Positions 18,336 through 26,455 of a stretch of 64,000 nucleotides of DNA are shown one piece after another. Under the pieces are notes generated by a model. It did not search any database, was not told the origin of the DNA, and saw only the letters and a list, made by a program, of their open reading frames with translations. The position numbers and the translations under genes were made by a program. The stretch's first letter is position 1. Every line of letters begins with the position of its first letter. The DNA is taken from the NCBI GenBank assembly GCA_963737625.1, contig CAVTTK010000002.1:868001-932000 (forward strand), given 5' to 3'. This DNA comes from Bog-756 sp963737625. Lineage in GTDB: Bacteria > Actinomycetota > Acidimicrobiia > Acidimicrobiales > RAAP-2.

Positions 18336-19372
18336 TGGACGTCCGGCTGTCGCCCGAGCAGCAGGCCCTCAGGGACTCGGCCACCCGACTCGTCGACCAG
18401 TGGGGCCCCCACGCCGTCGGGGACCTCGACGATTCGGAACGGACGGCCAAGCTCGACGCCGCCGTGACCGGGGCCGGGTGGCGAGAGCTCAGGACCGCCG
18501 ACGGCGACGCACCGTTGGCCTCGGGAGTGGAGGTCGGCATCGTCGCCGAGGCGTTGGGCCGGGGGCTGGCCGACGTGTCGTACTTCGGACCGACCATGGC
18601 CAGTGAACTCCGCAGAATGTCCGGGGCGGCACCCAGCGCGGAGACCGAGACCGTGGTCCTCGATCCCGGTCTCTGGTCGGTGGCCCGGCTCACCGGGGAC
18701 GGTACGCCCGCCGGCGTGGCCATCGACGTGCAGGGCTCGTCCCGGGCCCTGCTGCTGGCCGAAGGAACCGACGGGCTCTCCGTGGCCCAGGTGGCATTGC
18801 CCCCGGCGTCGACCGGCGTCGACCTCACCCGACCGTCGACCGCTCTCGACCCGGCGGTCGTGGCGACGCCGGTACCCGGGGCGGCCTGCCCGATCACGGA
18901 TGAGGCCCTGGTCCAGTGGACGGCGCTCGGCCTGTCGTTGGCCTGCGCCGACCTGGTCGGGATCATGGAGGGAGCGGTGCTCTTGGCCACGGCCTATGCC
19001 ACCGAGCGTCATCAGTACGGGTCGGCCATCGGCTCGTTCCAGGCCGTTCAACATCTGCTGGCCGATGCCCACGTGCTGACGGAGGGATCCCGCAGCGTGA
19101 CCCTGCACGCCTCGTGGGCGGTGGACGAACTCCCCGCCGCCGACGCCCTGGCCGCGGCGGCGATGGCCAAGGCCTACTGCGCCCGCGCCGCCCGGCAGGT
19201 GTGCGAGACCACCATCCAGGTGCATGGCGGAATCGGGAACACCTGGGAGTGCCTGGCGCACGTGTACCTGCGGCGCTCACTGCTCTCAGCCGATCTGCTC
19301 GGTGATGCCGAGGCCAGCCTGACCCGCGTCCTGCGCTTCCGGGGCATGGGAGGTGGTCATGGACTTTCGTGA
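18335..19372 (+). CDS. acyl-CoA dehydrogenase-like subunit lacking the GxGTxxIQR motif
   Basis: A 345-residue ACAD-fold protein, shorter than usual. The N-terminal helical domain starts MDVRLSPEQQALRDSATRLV, and the C-terminal domain has ATERHQYGSAIGSFQAVQH and VHGGIGNTWE. After that it ends in LLGDAEASLTRVLRFRG without the usual E-G-T-x-x-I-Q-R loop that binds FAD of the neighbouring subunit. Such proteins form mixed tetramers with a second ACAD in actinobacterial steroid side-chain and ring degradation (FadE pairs). The next gene is such a partner and overlaps it by 14 bases. Confidence 0.9.
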   Translation: MDVRLSPEQQALRDSATRLVDQWGPHAVGDLDDSERTAKLDAAVTGAGWRELRTADGDAPLASGVEVGIVAEALGRGLADVSYFGPTMASELRRMSGAAPSAETETVVLDPGLWSVARLTGDGTPAGVAIDVQGSSRALLLAEGTDGLSVAQVALPPASTGVDLTRPSTALDPAVVATPVPGAACPITDEALVQWTALGLSLACADLVGIMEGAVLLATAYATERHQYGSAIGSFQAVQHLLADAHVLTEGSRSVTLHASWAVDELPAADALAAAAMAKAYCARAARQVCETTIQVHGGIGNTWECLAHVYLRRSLLSADLLGDAEASLTRVLRFRGMGGGHGLS

Positions 19373-20489
19373 CGCACCGGAGGAGTCGGCGTTCCGGCAC
19401 CGACTGCGAGCGTGGCTGACGGACCACAACCCGGGCCTGCCGACGTCCTCGACGGACGACGAGTACTGGGCCGGCATGGCCGCGTGGCACCGGTCACTCT
19501 ACGATGCCGGCTTCTTCGGCATGTCGTGGCCCATGTCCATCGGCGGCCAGGAGTTGCCGGCGGTCTACGAGGTGATCGTCGACGAGGAGCTCGCCCGGGC
19601 CGGAGCGCCCCCCAGGCCGAGCCTCGGCTATCTGGTCCAGGGCATGCTCGAGCACGCCAGCGGGGAGATCCAAGAGCGGTTCCTCCCGGGCATCGTCAAC
19701 GGTCGGGACCGGTGGTGCCAGGGGTTCAGCGAACCCGACGCCGGCTCCGACCTGGCCTCGTTGCGCACCCGGGCCGACCGGTCGGGGGACGACTTCGTCG
19801 TCACCGGCCACAAGGTGTGGACCAGCTACTCCGATGACGCCGAGTGGTGTCTGTTGCTGGCCCGCACCGACCACGAGGCGGCCAAGCACCGCGGCATCTC
19901 GGCCTTCGCCGTTCCCATGCGCCAACCCGGCATCGAGCAACGGCCTCTCCGGATGATCAATGGGGTGACCAAGGAGTTCGGCGAAGTGCTCTTCGACGGT
20001 GCCCGGGTCCCCGCGGCCAACATGATCGGAGAGCCGGGTGAGGGTTGGTCCCTGGCCATGACCGTGGTGAGCCACGAGCGGGAGCCCGGTGAACTGGGCT
20101 ACGTGGCCCGCTACAGCAAGGTGGTCAACGACCTCACCCGCCGGGTACAGGCCGACCCGGAGAGCATCCGACCGGAGCACGTCCGGGAGCTGGGATGGGC
20201 CATGGTCGAAGTCGAAATGCTGCGCCTCCACGTGCGGCGGCGCCTGTCCGACCGGCTGGACGGCATCACCCACGGCCCCCAGGGCTCGGTGGACAAGCTG
20301 CTCATGACCTGGGTCGAGCAGGCCGTGGGTCACGCGTCCCTGTCCATCGGCGGCTTGGCCCATGGCCGCGGCGATGACACCCCGTTGAACACCTACCTGT
20401 ACAGCCGGGCCCAGAGCGTCATGGGTGGGACGTCACAGATCCAGCGCGACCTCGTGGCTCGCCGCATCCTGGGCCTTCCCGGATCATGA
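19359..20489 (+). CDS. acyl-CoA dehydrogenase, partner of the upstream subunit
   Basis: A 376-residue ACAD. ATG 19359 follows GGGAGG, six bases inside a possible GTG start, and overlaps the end of the upstream ACAD gene. FSEPDAGSDLASL near 125 and GHKVWTSY near 150 are FAD/substrate motifs. The C-terminal loop reads MGGTSQIQRD, so the Glu of the usual YEGTxxIQ catalytic position is Gly. Loss of that Glu in one place is typical of heteromeric FadE pairs, where the base sits elsewhere. Together with the preceding gene it probably forms one dehydrogenase for a bulky acyl-CoA. Confidence 0.92.
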   Translation: MDFRDAPEESAFRHRLRAWLTDHNPGLPTSSTDDEYWAGMAAWHRSLYDAGFFGMSWPMSIGGQELPAVYEVIVDEELARAGAPPRPSLGYLVQGMLEHASGEIQERFLPGIVNGRDRWCQGFSEPDAGSDLASLRTRADRSGDDFVVTGHKVWTSYSDDAEWCLLLARTDHEAAKHRGISAFAVPMRQPGIEQRPLRMINGVTKEFGEVLFDGARVPAANMIGEPGEGWSLAMTVVSHEREPGELGYVARYSKVVNDLTRRVQADPESIRPEHVRELGWAMVEVEMLRLHVRRRLSDRLDGITHGPQGSVDKLLMTWVEQAVGHASLSIGGLAHGRGDDTPLNTYLYSRAQSVMGGTSQIQRDLVARRILGLPGS

Positions 20490-20609
20490 GGCCCGTCGAC
20501 ATCCCAGGCCGCCCCACGGCTGGCCACCGTGGCGTGGAAGGCCGAGGCGATGGCGTCCACCGGTCGGCAATGATCGTCTTCGCTTCACTCGCCAACCGGA
20601 GGAACCCCC

Positions 20610-20675
20610 ATGGACCAGTCCCCGCAGTCACGTGAGCCCTCGGCTCGCCCAGTCGTCGGCGTGTCGGCACCATGA
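20610..20675 (+). CDS. possible 21-residue leader ORF coupled to the enoyl-CoA hydratase
   Basis: ATG at 20610 has a strong GGAGGAA site and opens a 21-codon frame ending in PVVGVSAP. Its TGA overlaps the ATG of the next gene (ATGA at 20672). That geometry is the same coupling seen across this cluster and would deliver ribosomes to a downstream start that has no clear Shine-Dalgarno sequence of its own. The peptide resembles nothing I know; it may be a leader rather than a functional product. Confidence 0.35.
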   Translation: MDQSPQSREPSARPVVGVSAP

Positions 20676-21472
20676 CCGAGTACGACCTACCTGATGAGCT
20701 CGAGGTCGACGTCGATGGGCCGGTCCGGGTGGTCAGACTGAACCGCCCCCACCAGCTCAACGCCACCAACCATGAGCTCCATCGGGGTCTGGCCGAGCTG
20801 TTTCCCCAGATCGACGCCGATGTCGATGCCCGTGCGGTCGTACTCACGGGGAACGGTCGGGCGTTCTCCGCCGGGGGCGACTTCACCTACCTGGACGAGC
20901 TCTCCCGTGACGAGGAACGCCGCACGGAAACGCTGGCCCACGGCCGTCAGATCGTCACCGGCATGGTGGGATGCCGGGTGCCCATCGTGGCCGCGGTCAA
21001 CGGACCGGCGGTGGGTCTGGGTTGCAGTCTGGTGGCCCTGTCCGACATCGTGTTCATGGCCGAGAGCACGCACCTGGCCGACCCCCATGTCCTGATGGGG
21101 CTGGTGGCGGCTGACGGTGGGCCGGTGACCTGGCCGCTGATGATCAGCTTGCAGCTGGCCAAGGAGTACGCCCTGACCGGCGACCGTATCCCCGCCCAGC
21201 GGGCAGCAGCCATCGGCCTGGTCAACCACGTCTGCCCCGATGACGAGGTGATGGACCAGGCACTGGCCTGCGCCCACAAGATCGCCGCCCTGCCCAAACG
21301 GGCCGTAGAGGACACCAAGCGGATCCTCAACCTGCACCTCGAGCGGGCCGTCGTCGCCACCTTGGATTTCGCCCTGAGCGCCGAGGACCGGTCCTTCACC
21401 TCACCGGAGTTGCGGGCCAACCTCGATCGGCTGCTGCCCCGGGAGGGCATGGGCGAAGGTGCGGGGAAGTAG
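20672..21472 (+). CDS. enoyl-CoA hydratase/isomerase family protein
   Basis: A 266-residue crotonase-fold protein. The oxyanion-hole segments are AFSAGGDFTY near 70 and NGPAVGLGCSLVAL near 110. At the two catalytic positions I read DPHVLMGLVAADG in place of the usual Pro-Glu, so the first Glu is missing; it may be an isomerase or another crotonase reaction rather than a hydratase. It follows the ACAD pair in the same direction. ATG 20672 overlaps a short upstream ORF. Confidence 0.9.
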   Translation: MTEYDLPDELEVDVDGPVRVVRLNRPHQLNATNHELHRGLAELFPQIDADVDARAVVLTGNGRAFSAGGDFTYLDELSRDEERRTETLAHGRQIVTGMVGCRVPIVAAVNGPAVGLGCSLVALSDIVFMAESTHLADPHVLMGLVAADGGPVTWPLMISLQLAKEYALTGDRIPAQRAAAIGLVNHVCPDDEVMDQALACAHKIAALPKRAVEDTKRILNLHLERAVVATLDFALSAEDRSFTSPELRANLDRLLPREGMGEGAGK

Positions 21473-21568
21473 CCAGTCCATCTGGTCCCGGCGGATCGGT
21501 CCTATCGGTGGACACCCACTTGGACCAGGGATCTTCTCCTCTGGTTCCGGGGGTTGGTGTTCGCGGAT

Positions 21569-21581
21569 AGAACTTCGTTCT
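21569..21581. promoter_or_regulatory. inverted repeat upstream of the second TetR gene
   Basis: AGAAC and GTTCT around a TTC centre form a perfect 5-bp half-site dyad in the 180-base gap upstream of the TetR start. Position and symmetry fit a TetR operator, but the half-sites are short and I could not place an identical dyad before the other TetR gene. Confidence 0.3.
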
Positions 21582-21652
21582 CCAGATCCGAAGCAGAGGT
21601 CCCCTCATCAAGAGATCCACCGTATACACCATCATGGGGTAGCATTTCCTTA

Positions 21653-22363
21653 GTGACAGACTCCGAGGTAGCGGCCGACCCGCAGGAGCCCGACAGCCTC
21701 AGTTGGCGAGAGCAGGCAGTGGCGCGATCGCTGGACTCGGCCCGACTCCGGGCCGAAACCCGGGTGCAGCGCTTCCTCGACGCAGCCATCGAGCTGTTCA
21801 ACTCGGGCTCGGGCAAGGACTTCACCGTCCAGGAGGTCGTGGACCGTTCTGGGCAGTCGCTCCGCAGCTTCTACCAGTACTTCGGGGGGAAGCACGAGCT
21901 GCTGCTGGCGCTCTTCGAGGAGTCGGTTCGCACCACGACCGAGAGCCTGCGGGAGAAGGTCACCGACGAGGGCGATCCCCTCGAACGCCTCCACTGCTTC
22001 GTCGTCGAGTACTACCGGCTCTGCCGGCCACCGCCCGAGGAGGGGTCCACGGTGTCCGGGCGGGCCCCATTCATGGCCGAGTTCGCCCAGCAACTGCTGA
22101 CTGATCACCCGAAGGAGGCGGCCCGGGTGTTCTCACCGTTGGTCGCGCTGTTCGAAGAGGTGCTCGACGGCGCGGCGGCAGCAGGAGCCGTCCGGTCCGG
22201 ACCGCGTCACGGACCCATCGTCGGTGTCGTGCTCGAGGCCATCATGTTCAACTCGTTCTCGTCCACCATCGGAGGGCTGTCCGTCGATCCCGAGGGACAG
22301 GGAACGGCCGAGGACCTGTGGGACCTGATCTTCCACGGCATCGGGACCGGCCCCACCTCCTGA
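21653..22363 (+). CDS. TetR-family transcriptional regulator (paralogue of the one at 5067)
   Basis: A 236-residue TetR regulator. GTG 21653 gives VTDSE, matching the paralogue's VTNDE start. DNA-binding segments shared almost word for word with the other copy include SLDSARLRAE, RVQRFLDAA and SFYQYFGGKHELLLAL; the ligand domain also aligns (HPKEAARVF, RHGPIVGIVLE in the other copy versus RHGPIVGVVLE here). An inverted repeat AGAAC-TTC-GTTCT lies 72 bases upstream of the start and could be an autoregulatory operator. The two copies probably arose by duplication and may cross-regulate the cluster. Confidence 0.9.
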   Translation: MTDSEVAADPQEPDSLSWREQAVARSLDSARLRAETRVQRFLDAAIELFNSGSGKDFTVQEVVDRSGQSLRSFYQYFGGKHELLLALFEESVRTTTESLREKVTDEGDPLERLHCFVVEYYRLCRPPPEEGSTVSGRAPFMAEFAQQLLTDHPKEAARVFSPLVALFEEVLDGAAAAGAVRSGPRHGPIVGVVLEAIMFNSFSSTIGGLSVDPEGQGTAEDLWDLIFHGIGTGPTS

Positions 22364-22430
22364 GCCTCGGAAGGCCCTGCAGGGTGCCTCTCCCTCGAAG
22401 ACGTCAGCCGTCGACAACGAAAGAGGTGCC

Positions 22431-22904
22431 ATGGAAAGAGGTGCCATGAAGGAGCAACGCCGATCGCGCCGCATCGCCATGACGCCCGAGGAGCGCGATG
22501 CCTTCCTGGAGGGCGAGCGGACCTGTCGGGTGGCGACGATGGGTTCGCAGGGCCCACATCTGACGGCCCTGTGGTTCGTATGGGACGGCGTTGCCCTGTG
22601 GCTGACCTCTATCGTGAAGAGCCAGCGATGGACGGACCTGGCACAGGATCCCCGCGTGAGCGTCCTGGTCGACACAGGTGAGGGGTTCGGCGAGTTGCGT
22701 GGAGTCGAGATACGAGGTCAAGCCTCGCCGGTGGGTGAGGTGCCGCGTACCGGTGAGCCCTGTGACGACCTGGCGGATCCGGAGCGACGGTTCGGCGCCA
22801 AGTACGCCGGCGGGTCCTTCTCCCATGACGGCCGGCATGCGTGGCTCCGGGTGGAGCCCGAGAAGATCGTCAGCTGGGACTTTCGGAAGATGGGCCAGGC
22901 GTGA
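22431..22904 (+). CDS. pyridoxamine 5'-phosphate oxidase-fold flavin/F420-binding protein
   Basis: A 157-residue split-beta-barrel protein of the PPOX/FDOR type. Early motifs CRVATMGSQGPHLTALWFVWDG and LWLTSIVKSQRW match the cofactor-binding barrel of F420- or FMN-dependent members common in actinobacteria. The leader is odd: a 15-base unit, GAAAGAGGTGCCATG, occurs twice in tandem, so ribosome site plus ATG is duplicated in frame (ATG 22431 and ATG 22446). Either start would work; I give the first. Likely a redox or detoxification enzyme at the edge of the cluster. Confidence 0.88.
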   Translation: MERGAMKEQRRSRRIAMTPEERDAFLEGERTCRVATMGSQGPHLTALWFVWDGVALWLTSIVKSQRWTDLAQDPRVSVLVDTGEGFGELRGVEIRGQASPVGEVPRTGEPCDDLADPERRFGAKYAGGSFSHDGRHAWLRVEPEKIVSWDFRKMGQA

Positions 22905-22965
22905 GGCGATCCGACATGCGTCGGTACCGACGGGACGGCCGTATCGCGGTGACTGCAGTGCCGCA

Positions 22966-23904
22966 ATGAAGGCAGTCCGGAGTGTCGACGGGGGCGTGGC
23001 GGTGGTCGACGTCGACGAGCCACCGGGCACCGGTGAGATCCTGGACATGAGGGCGACCAGTGTCTGTGCCTCGGATCTGAGCTACATCCGCTTCGGGAGC
23101 CGGAATATCCTGGGCCACGAGCTGGCCGGCATCCGCGCCGACGGCACCGCCGTGGTGGTGGAGGCCATCTACGGTTGCCTGGCCTGTGATCAGTGCGAAC
23201 GAGGTGCCTACAACTTGTGCCCGACGCACGGCGAGCGCGCCCTCGGCATCGGTGCCGACGGGGGAATGGTCGAGCAGTTCCGCGCCCCGGTAGAGCGTAT
23301 GGTGCCCCTGCCCATCGGGATCGACGTGCGTGACGGGTCCATCGTGGAACCGGCCGCCGTGTCGTGGCACGCGTTGCGCCTCGCCGACACCGGGCCCGGC
23401 ACTCGGGTCGCCGTGGTCGGTGCCGGCGCTCTCGGGCTGTTGGCCGTGGCCGGGGCGAGGAGGCAGGGGGGTGACGAGGTCGCGCTCGAGGCCCGACACC
23501 CGCATCAACGCGAGGCCGGTGAACGGCTCGGTGCCCGTATCGGGGCCCAAGGGCTCTATGACGTGGTGGTCGAGGCGGCGGGGACCGACGCCAGCCTGGC
23601 CCGATGCGCCGAACTGGTGGCGCCCGGCGGAACGATCGTGGTCCTTGGTGTCCACTTCGGCCCGGTCCAGCTGAACTGGATGCCGCTCTTCCACCGGGAG
23701 GCCCGGATCATTCCCTCACTGGGGTACTGCGCCTACGCCGGTGGCCGGGAGATGGAAGACGCGGCGGCCATGCTGGCGGCAGATCCCGACATCGCGCGGA
23801 CCCTGATCACGCATCGCTTTCCCATCGAGGATGCCGCTCACGCCTTCCGCGTGGCCTCCGACCGGACGGGCGGTGCTATCCGGGTGGTCATCGAGCCACA
23901 ATGA
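22966..23904 (+). CDS. zinc-dependent alcohol dehydrogenase family protein
   Basis: A 312-residue medium-chain dehydrogenase, somewhat shorter than the usual 340-350. The catalytic zinc ligands are Cys of SVCASDL near 34 and GHE near 50-52; the structural zinc site is the four-Cys cluster CLACDQCERGAYNLC near 70-84. The Rossmann motif VVGAGALGLLAV is near residue 148. ATG 22966 lacks a strong ribosome site. It ends 22 bases before the convergent LLM oxidoreductase. Probably oxidises an alcohol or aldehyde; substrate unknown. Confidence 0.9.
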   Translation: MKAVRSVDGGVAVVDVDEPPGTGEILDMRATSVCASDLSYIRFGSRNILGHELAGIRADGTAVVVEAIYGCLACDQCERGAYNLCPTHGERALGIGADGGMVEQFRAPVERMVPLPIGIDVRDGSIVEPAAVSWHALRLADTGPGTRVAVVGAGALGLLAVAGARRQGGDEVALEARHPHQREAGERLGARIGAQGLYDVVVEAAGTDASLARCAELVAPGGTIVVLGVHFGPVQLNWMPLFHREARIIPSLGYCAYAGGREMEDAAAMLAADPDIARTLITHRFPIEDAAHAFRVASDRTGGAIRVVIEPQ

Positions 23905-23926
23905 ACGTGGTGGGCCCAGCCCGCCG

Positions 23927-24898
23927 CTAGCGGAACGCCGGGAGTACCTCGTCCTCGAACAGGCGAAGGCTCGTCCAGGCCAGGTCGATCGGCATTCCTC
24001 CGCACAGTGGATGGAAGAAGGCGAAGGGAAACGGTGACGCCTTCTGCTCCTCTACGAACTGTTGGGGAGTGACCACGCGGTACTGGTCCGTGGTGCGCAG
24101 CTCGTCGGCATCGGTCACGATGCGGTAGGGACTGGCCACATCGTCCTGAGCCTGCCAGGCCCCGTAGGCATTGGTCTCGTGCAGAAAGAACGGAGCCATC
24201 TGCTCCCACCCCTCGTCCGGATCCTTGGCCAGCGCCACCACCTGGTTGGGGCCGATGGGGCAGGGTCCGGGGTCCGGACGACCCAGGCGTTGGACCTCAT
24301 CCCGGTAGTAGGGCCACACCTCGGGTACGGACGGTAGGAATCCGTCAGCGATGCGGGCCGCACGCTCGGCGGCCGGCTTGCTGCTCCCCCCGAGGGATAT
24401 GGCCGGGCCGCCCGGCCGAAACGGTGCCGGTGTGATGTGGACGGTCCGGCCCCGGTAGTCGAACGGTTCGCCGGAGAATGCCGCTTTCAGCACAGCAACC
24501 GCTTCGGTCACCCGGGCCCCCCGCTCGCGCATGGGCACATCGAACATGGCGAACTCCTCGTGCACATATCCGCCGGCCACGATGAGATCCACCCGTCCCC
24601 TGCTCAGAATGTCCAGCACGATCAGGTCCTCGGCCAGCCGCAGGGGGTCGTGGAGCGGGGCGATGAGAGCGGCGATGTTCAATCGCACGTTCGTGGTGCG
24701 TGCCGCCATTGCCGCGATCATGGGAATCGGGCTCGGCAGGTAGCCGTCCGGCGAACCATGGTGTTCGGAGACGGCGATGGTCACGCAGCCCAGGCGGTCG
24801 GCCCACTCCGCCATGTCCAGGGCCGCGGCATAGCGGTCGGCCATGGCGGCGTCGGCAGGATCGGTGTTGCGGAAGTCGAAGCGGAGGCCGAAGAGCAC
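23927..24898 (-). CDS. LLM-class (luciferase-like, F420 or FMN) oxidoreductase
   Basis: A 323-residue TIM-barrel protein of the bacterial luciferase-like family. N-terminal MLFGLRFDFRNTDP, then VTIAVSEHHGSPDGYLPSP (the EHH motif at the active site) and PLRLAEDLIVLDILSRGR are typical. ISLGGSSKPAAERAARIADG is the cofactor-phosphate loop. In actinobacteria such proteins often use F420, but flavin use cannot be excluded. It stands alone on the minus strand, convergent with the alcohol dehydrogenase. Confidence 0.92.
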   Translation of the reverse strand: MLFGLRFDFRNTDPADAAMADRYAAALDMAEWADRLGCVTIAVSEHHGSPDGYLPSPIPMIAAMAARTTNVRLNIAALIAPLHDPLRLAEDLIVLDILSRGRVDLIVAGGYVHEEFAMFDVPMRERGARVTEAVAVLKAAFSGEPFDYRGRTVHITPAPFRPGGPAISLGGSSKPAAERAARIADGFLPSVPEVWPYYRDEVQRLGRPDPGPCPIGPNQVVALAKDPDEGWEQMAPFFLHETNAYGAWQAQDDVASPYRIVTDADELRTTDQYRVVTPQQFVEEQKASPFPFAFFHPLCGGMPIDLAWTSLRLFEDEVLPAFR

Positions 24899-25012
24899 GG
24901 AGCGAGCTTAGGGCTTCCGGCCCCGGGCCACCCTCCCGGTCCCAGGCCAGTGAAGACACCGACCCTCGTCGCCGGCCTCCGAAGGGGAGGGGTCCTGGTC
25001 CACGGCCGCCGG

Positions 25013-25579
25013 TCAGGAGAGCAGGAATTCCCCGCGTCGATCTTCGAGGCGAGCAACGATGGCATCGGTGGTCTCTCGGACGGAAAGGTGGGTGGTGTCG
25101 ACGACATGGGACTCATAGGCGTCCAGGTCGGCGAAACGCTCCCACATCAGCCGGATCGGTCCCTCCTCGGTGAGGGGCGGATGCCCGGGGATCCGCTCGG
25201 ACCCGGCTCGGCCGGCGGCCCGGGTCAGACAGGTGGCCGCAGAGGGTCGGAGCACGATGTACCGGGCGGGGATCCCGGCCGCATGGAGCTCGTGGCGCAC
25301 CAGGTCGAGATGCCACGGTCCGACGATCCCTTCGACCACGGTCGAGTAGCCGCCGCCCACCAGTCGGGTGGCCGCAGCTACCACGGCGCGGATGACGGCC
25401 CGGTTCTGCGGGTCGGCCTCGGGCTGCCACTGCGGCACGAATCCGTGGACGATGGTGGTCCAGAACCAGTCGGACTCGATGCAGGCCGACGGACCGAACC
25501 GGTCGGCGATCGACTGTCCGACCGTCGACTTCCCCGCACCGGGCGGTCCGGTCAGGAACACCAGGAACGGCTCATCCAT
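25013..25579 (-). CDS. small P-loop kinase-like ATPase
   Basis: A 188-residue P-loop NTPase starting MDEPFLVFLTGPPGAGKST, Walker A at residues 11-19. ACIESDWFWTTIVHG follows, resembling the Asp-containing substrate loop of small-molecule kinases and zeta-like kinases; RARRRxx-type lid residues are replaced by a region with RAAGRAGSERIPGHPPL. ATG 25579 was chosen because the Walker motif then sits at the usual distance; the frame stays open upstream without similarity. The phosphorylated substrate is unknown. It is not part of an evident operon. Confidence 0.82.
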   Translation of the reverse strand: MDEPFLVFLTGPPGAGKSTVGQSIADRFGPSACIESDWFWTTIVHGFVPQWQPEADPQNRAVIRAVVAAATRLVGGGYSTVVEGIVGPWHLDLVRHELHAAGIPARYIVLRPSAATCLTRAAGRAGSERIPGHPPLTEEGPIRLMWERFADLDAYESHVVDTTHLSVRETTDAIVARLEDRRGEFLLS

Positions 25580-25905
25580 CGTCGGCAACGGTAGCCCCGG
25601 ATCCCACACGGTCGCTGTATGACCGGTGACCCCACGAGGAGGGGGCAACAACACCGGGGTGCCGTCGGCGGTGAGGGGGGCGGCTCTGTGGCCGTGATGT
25701 GACCGCCGACACGGCAACCATGATGTGGTCTTCGGCGGTTTGTCCTTCCTGCTCACGTCACTCAGCGTTCCCGCGACCACGGTGAGCGGTGTGGCCTATC
25801 CAAGCGCGATCGAGGGCGTCATGATGGGTTTCTGGTCCGACGATCGATCTGCAGTGATCGGTCACCGGATGGCGGTACATCAGGGGCAACGCGGAGGGGC
25901 AGTCG
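25580..25905. other. divergent intergenic region without recognisable gene
   Basis: 326 bases between the P-loop kinase and a hypothetical gene on the other strand. No conserved frame, hairpin or repeat was recognised. Presumably holds promoters for both genes. Confidence 0.3.
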
Positions 25906-26280
25906 GTGAACGAGTTTCGCGAGTGGGAATCAGGGGTCACCCCTGTATTGCATGCGGCGATGGCCACCTTGAACGCCTGCGACCGGGTGTGCGAGTCGCA
26001 GTGGACGCCCGCTCTGATCGCCCATGCCGACCAGATCCAGGCGGCGGCCCGCTCCCTGGCGGTCTGGCTCGACGACCGTCGCTGTCCCTACGCGGATCTG
26101 GATCGCCTCCTCGCCGCCATGGCCCGCTCCTACACCTACCTGGCCGGGAGCATGACCGAGATGGTGACGGCGGAATCCGCCGGCGCTTGGGCCGAACTCA
26201 TGAAGGACCTGAAGGGCGTGCACGGGTCGGTGGCCCGGGTGTTGACGGCCATGTACCGGGAGTCCATGCGCCAGGTGTGA
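25906..26280 (+). CDS. hypothetical helical protein, 124 residues
   Basis: GTG start at 25906 follows GCGGAGGGG, a strong ribosome site. The product is soluble and almost wholly helical by composition, with three Cys in the first half and Ala/Met-rich amphipathic stretches (MTEMVTAESAGAWAELMKDL). No signal peptide, membrane segment or known motif is seen. I do not recognise a family. Confidence 0.7.
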   Translation: MNEFREWESGVTPVLHAAMATLNACDRVCESQWTPALIAHADQIQAAARSLAVWLDDRRCPYADLDRLLAAMARSYTYLAGSMTEMVTAESAGAWAELMKDLKGVHGSVARVLTAMYRESMRQV

Positions 26281-26455
26281 GTGCCGGCCCGCATCAGGGC
26301 CCGGTCGCTTCGTCGATCCCAGCGGCACGACCTCCGAGGTCGATGCCGCGGTTCGTGAACGGGATCACATCGGCGTGGGACACCGCCCGGTCGTCCGGGC
26401 CGGTGGGCGCTACGCTCTGGCCACCTGGCGGGCAGTGGGCCGAGGAGGTGGTGCC

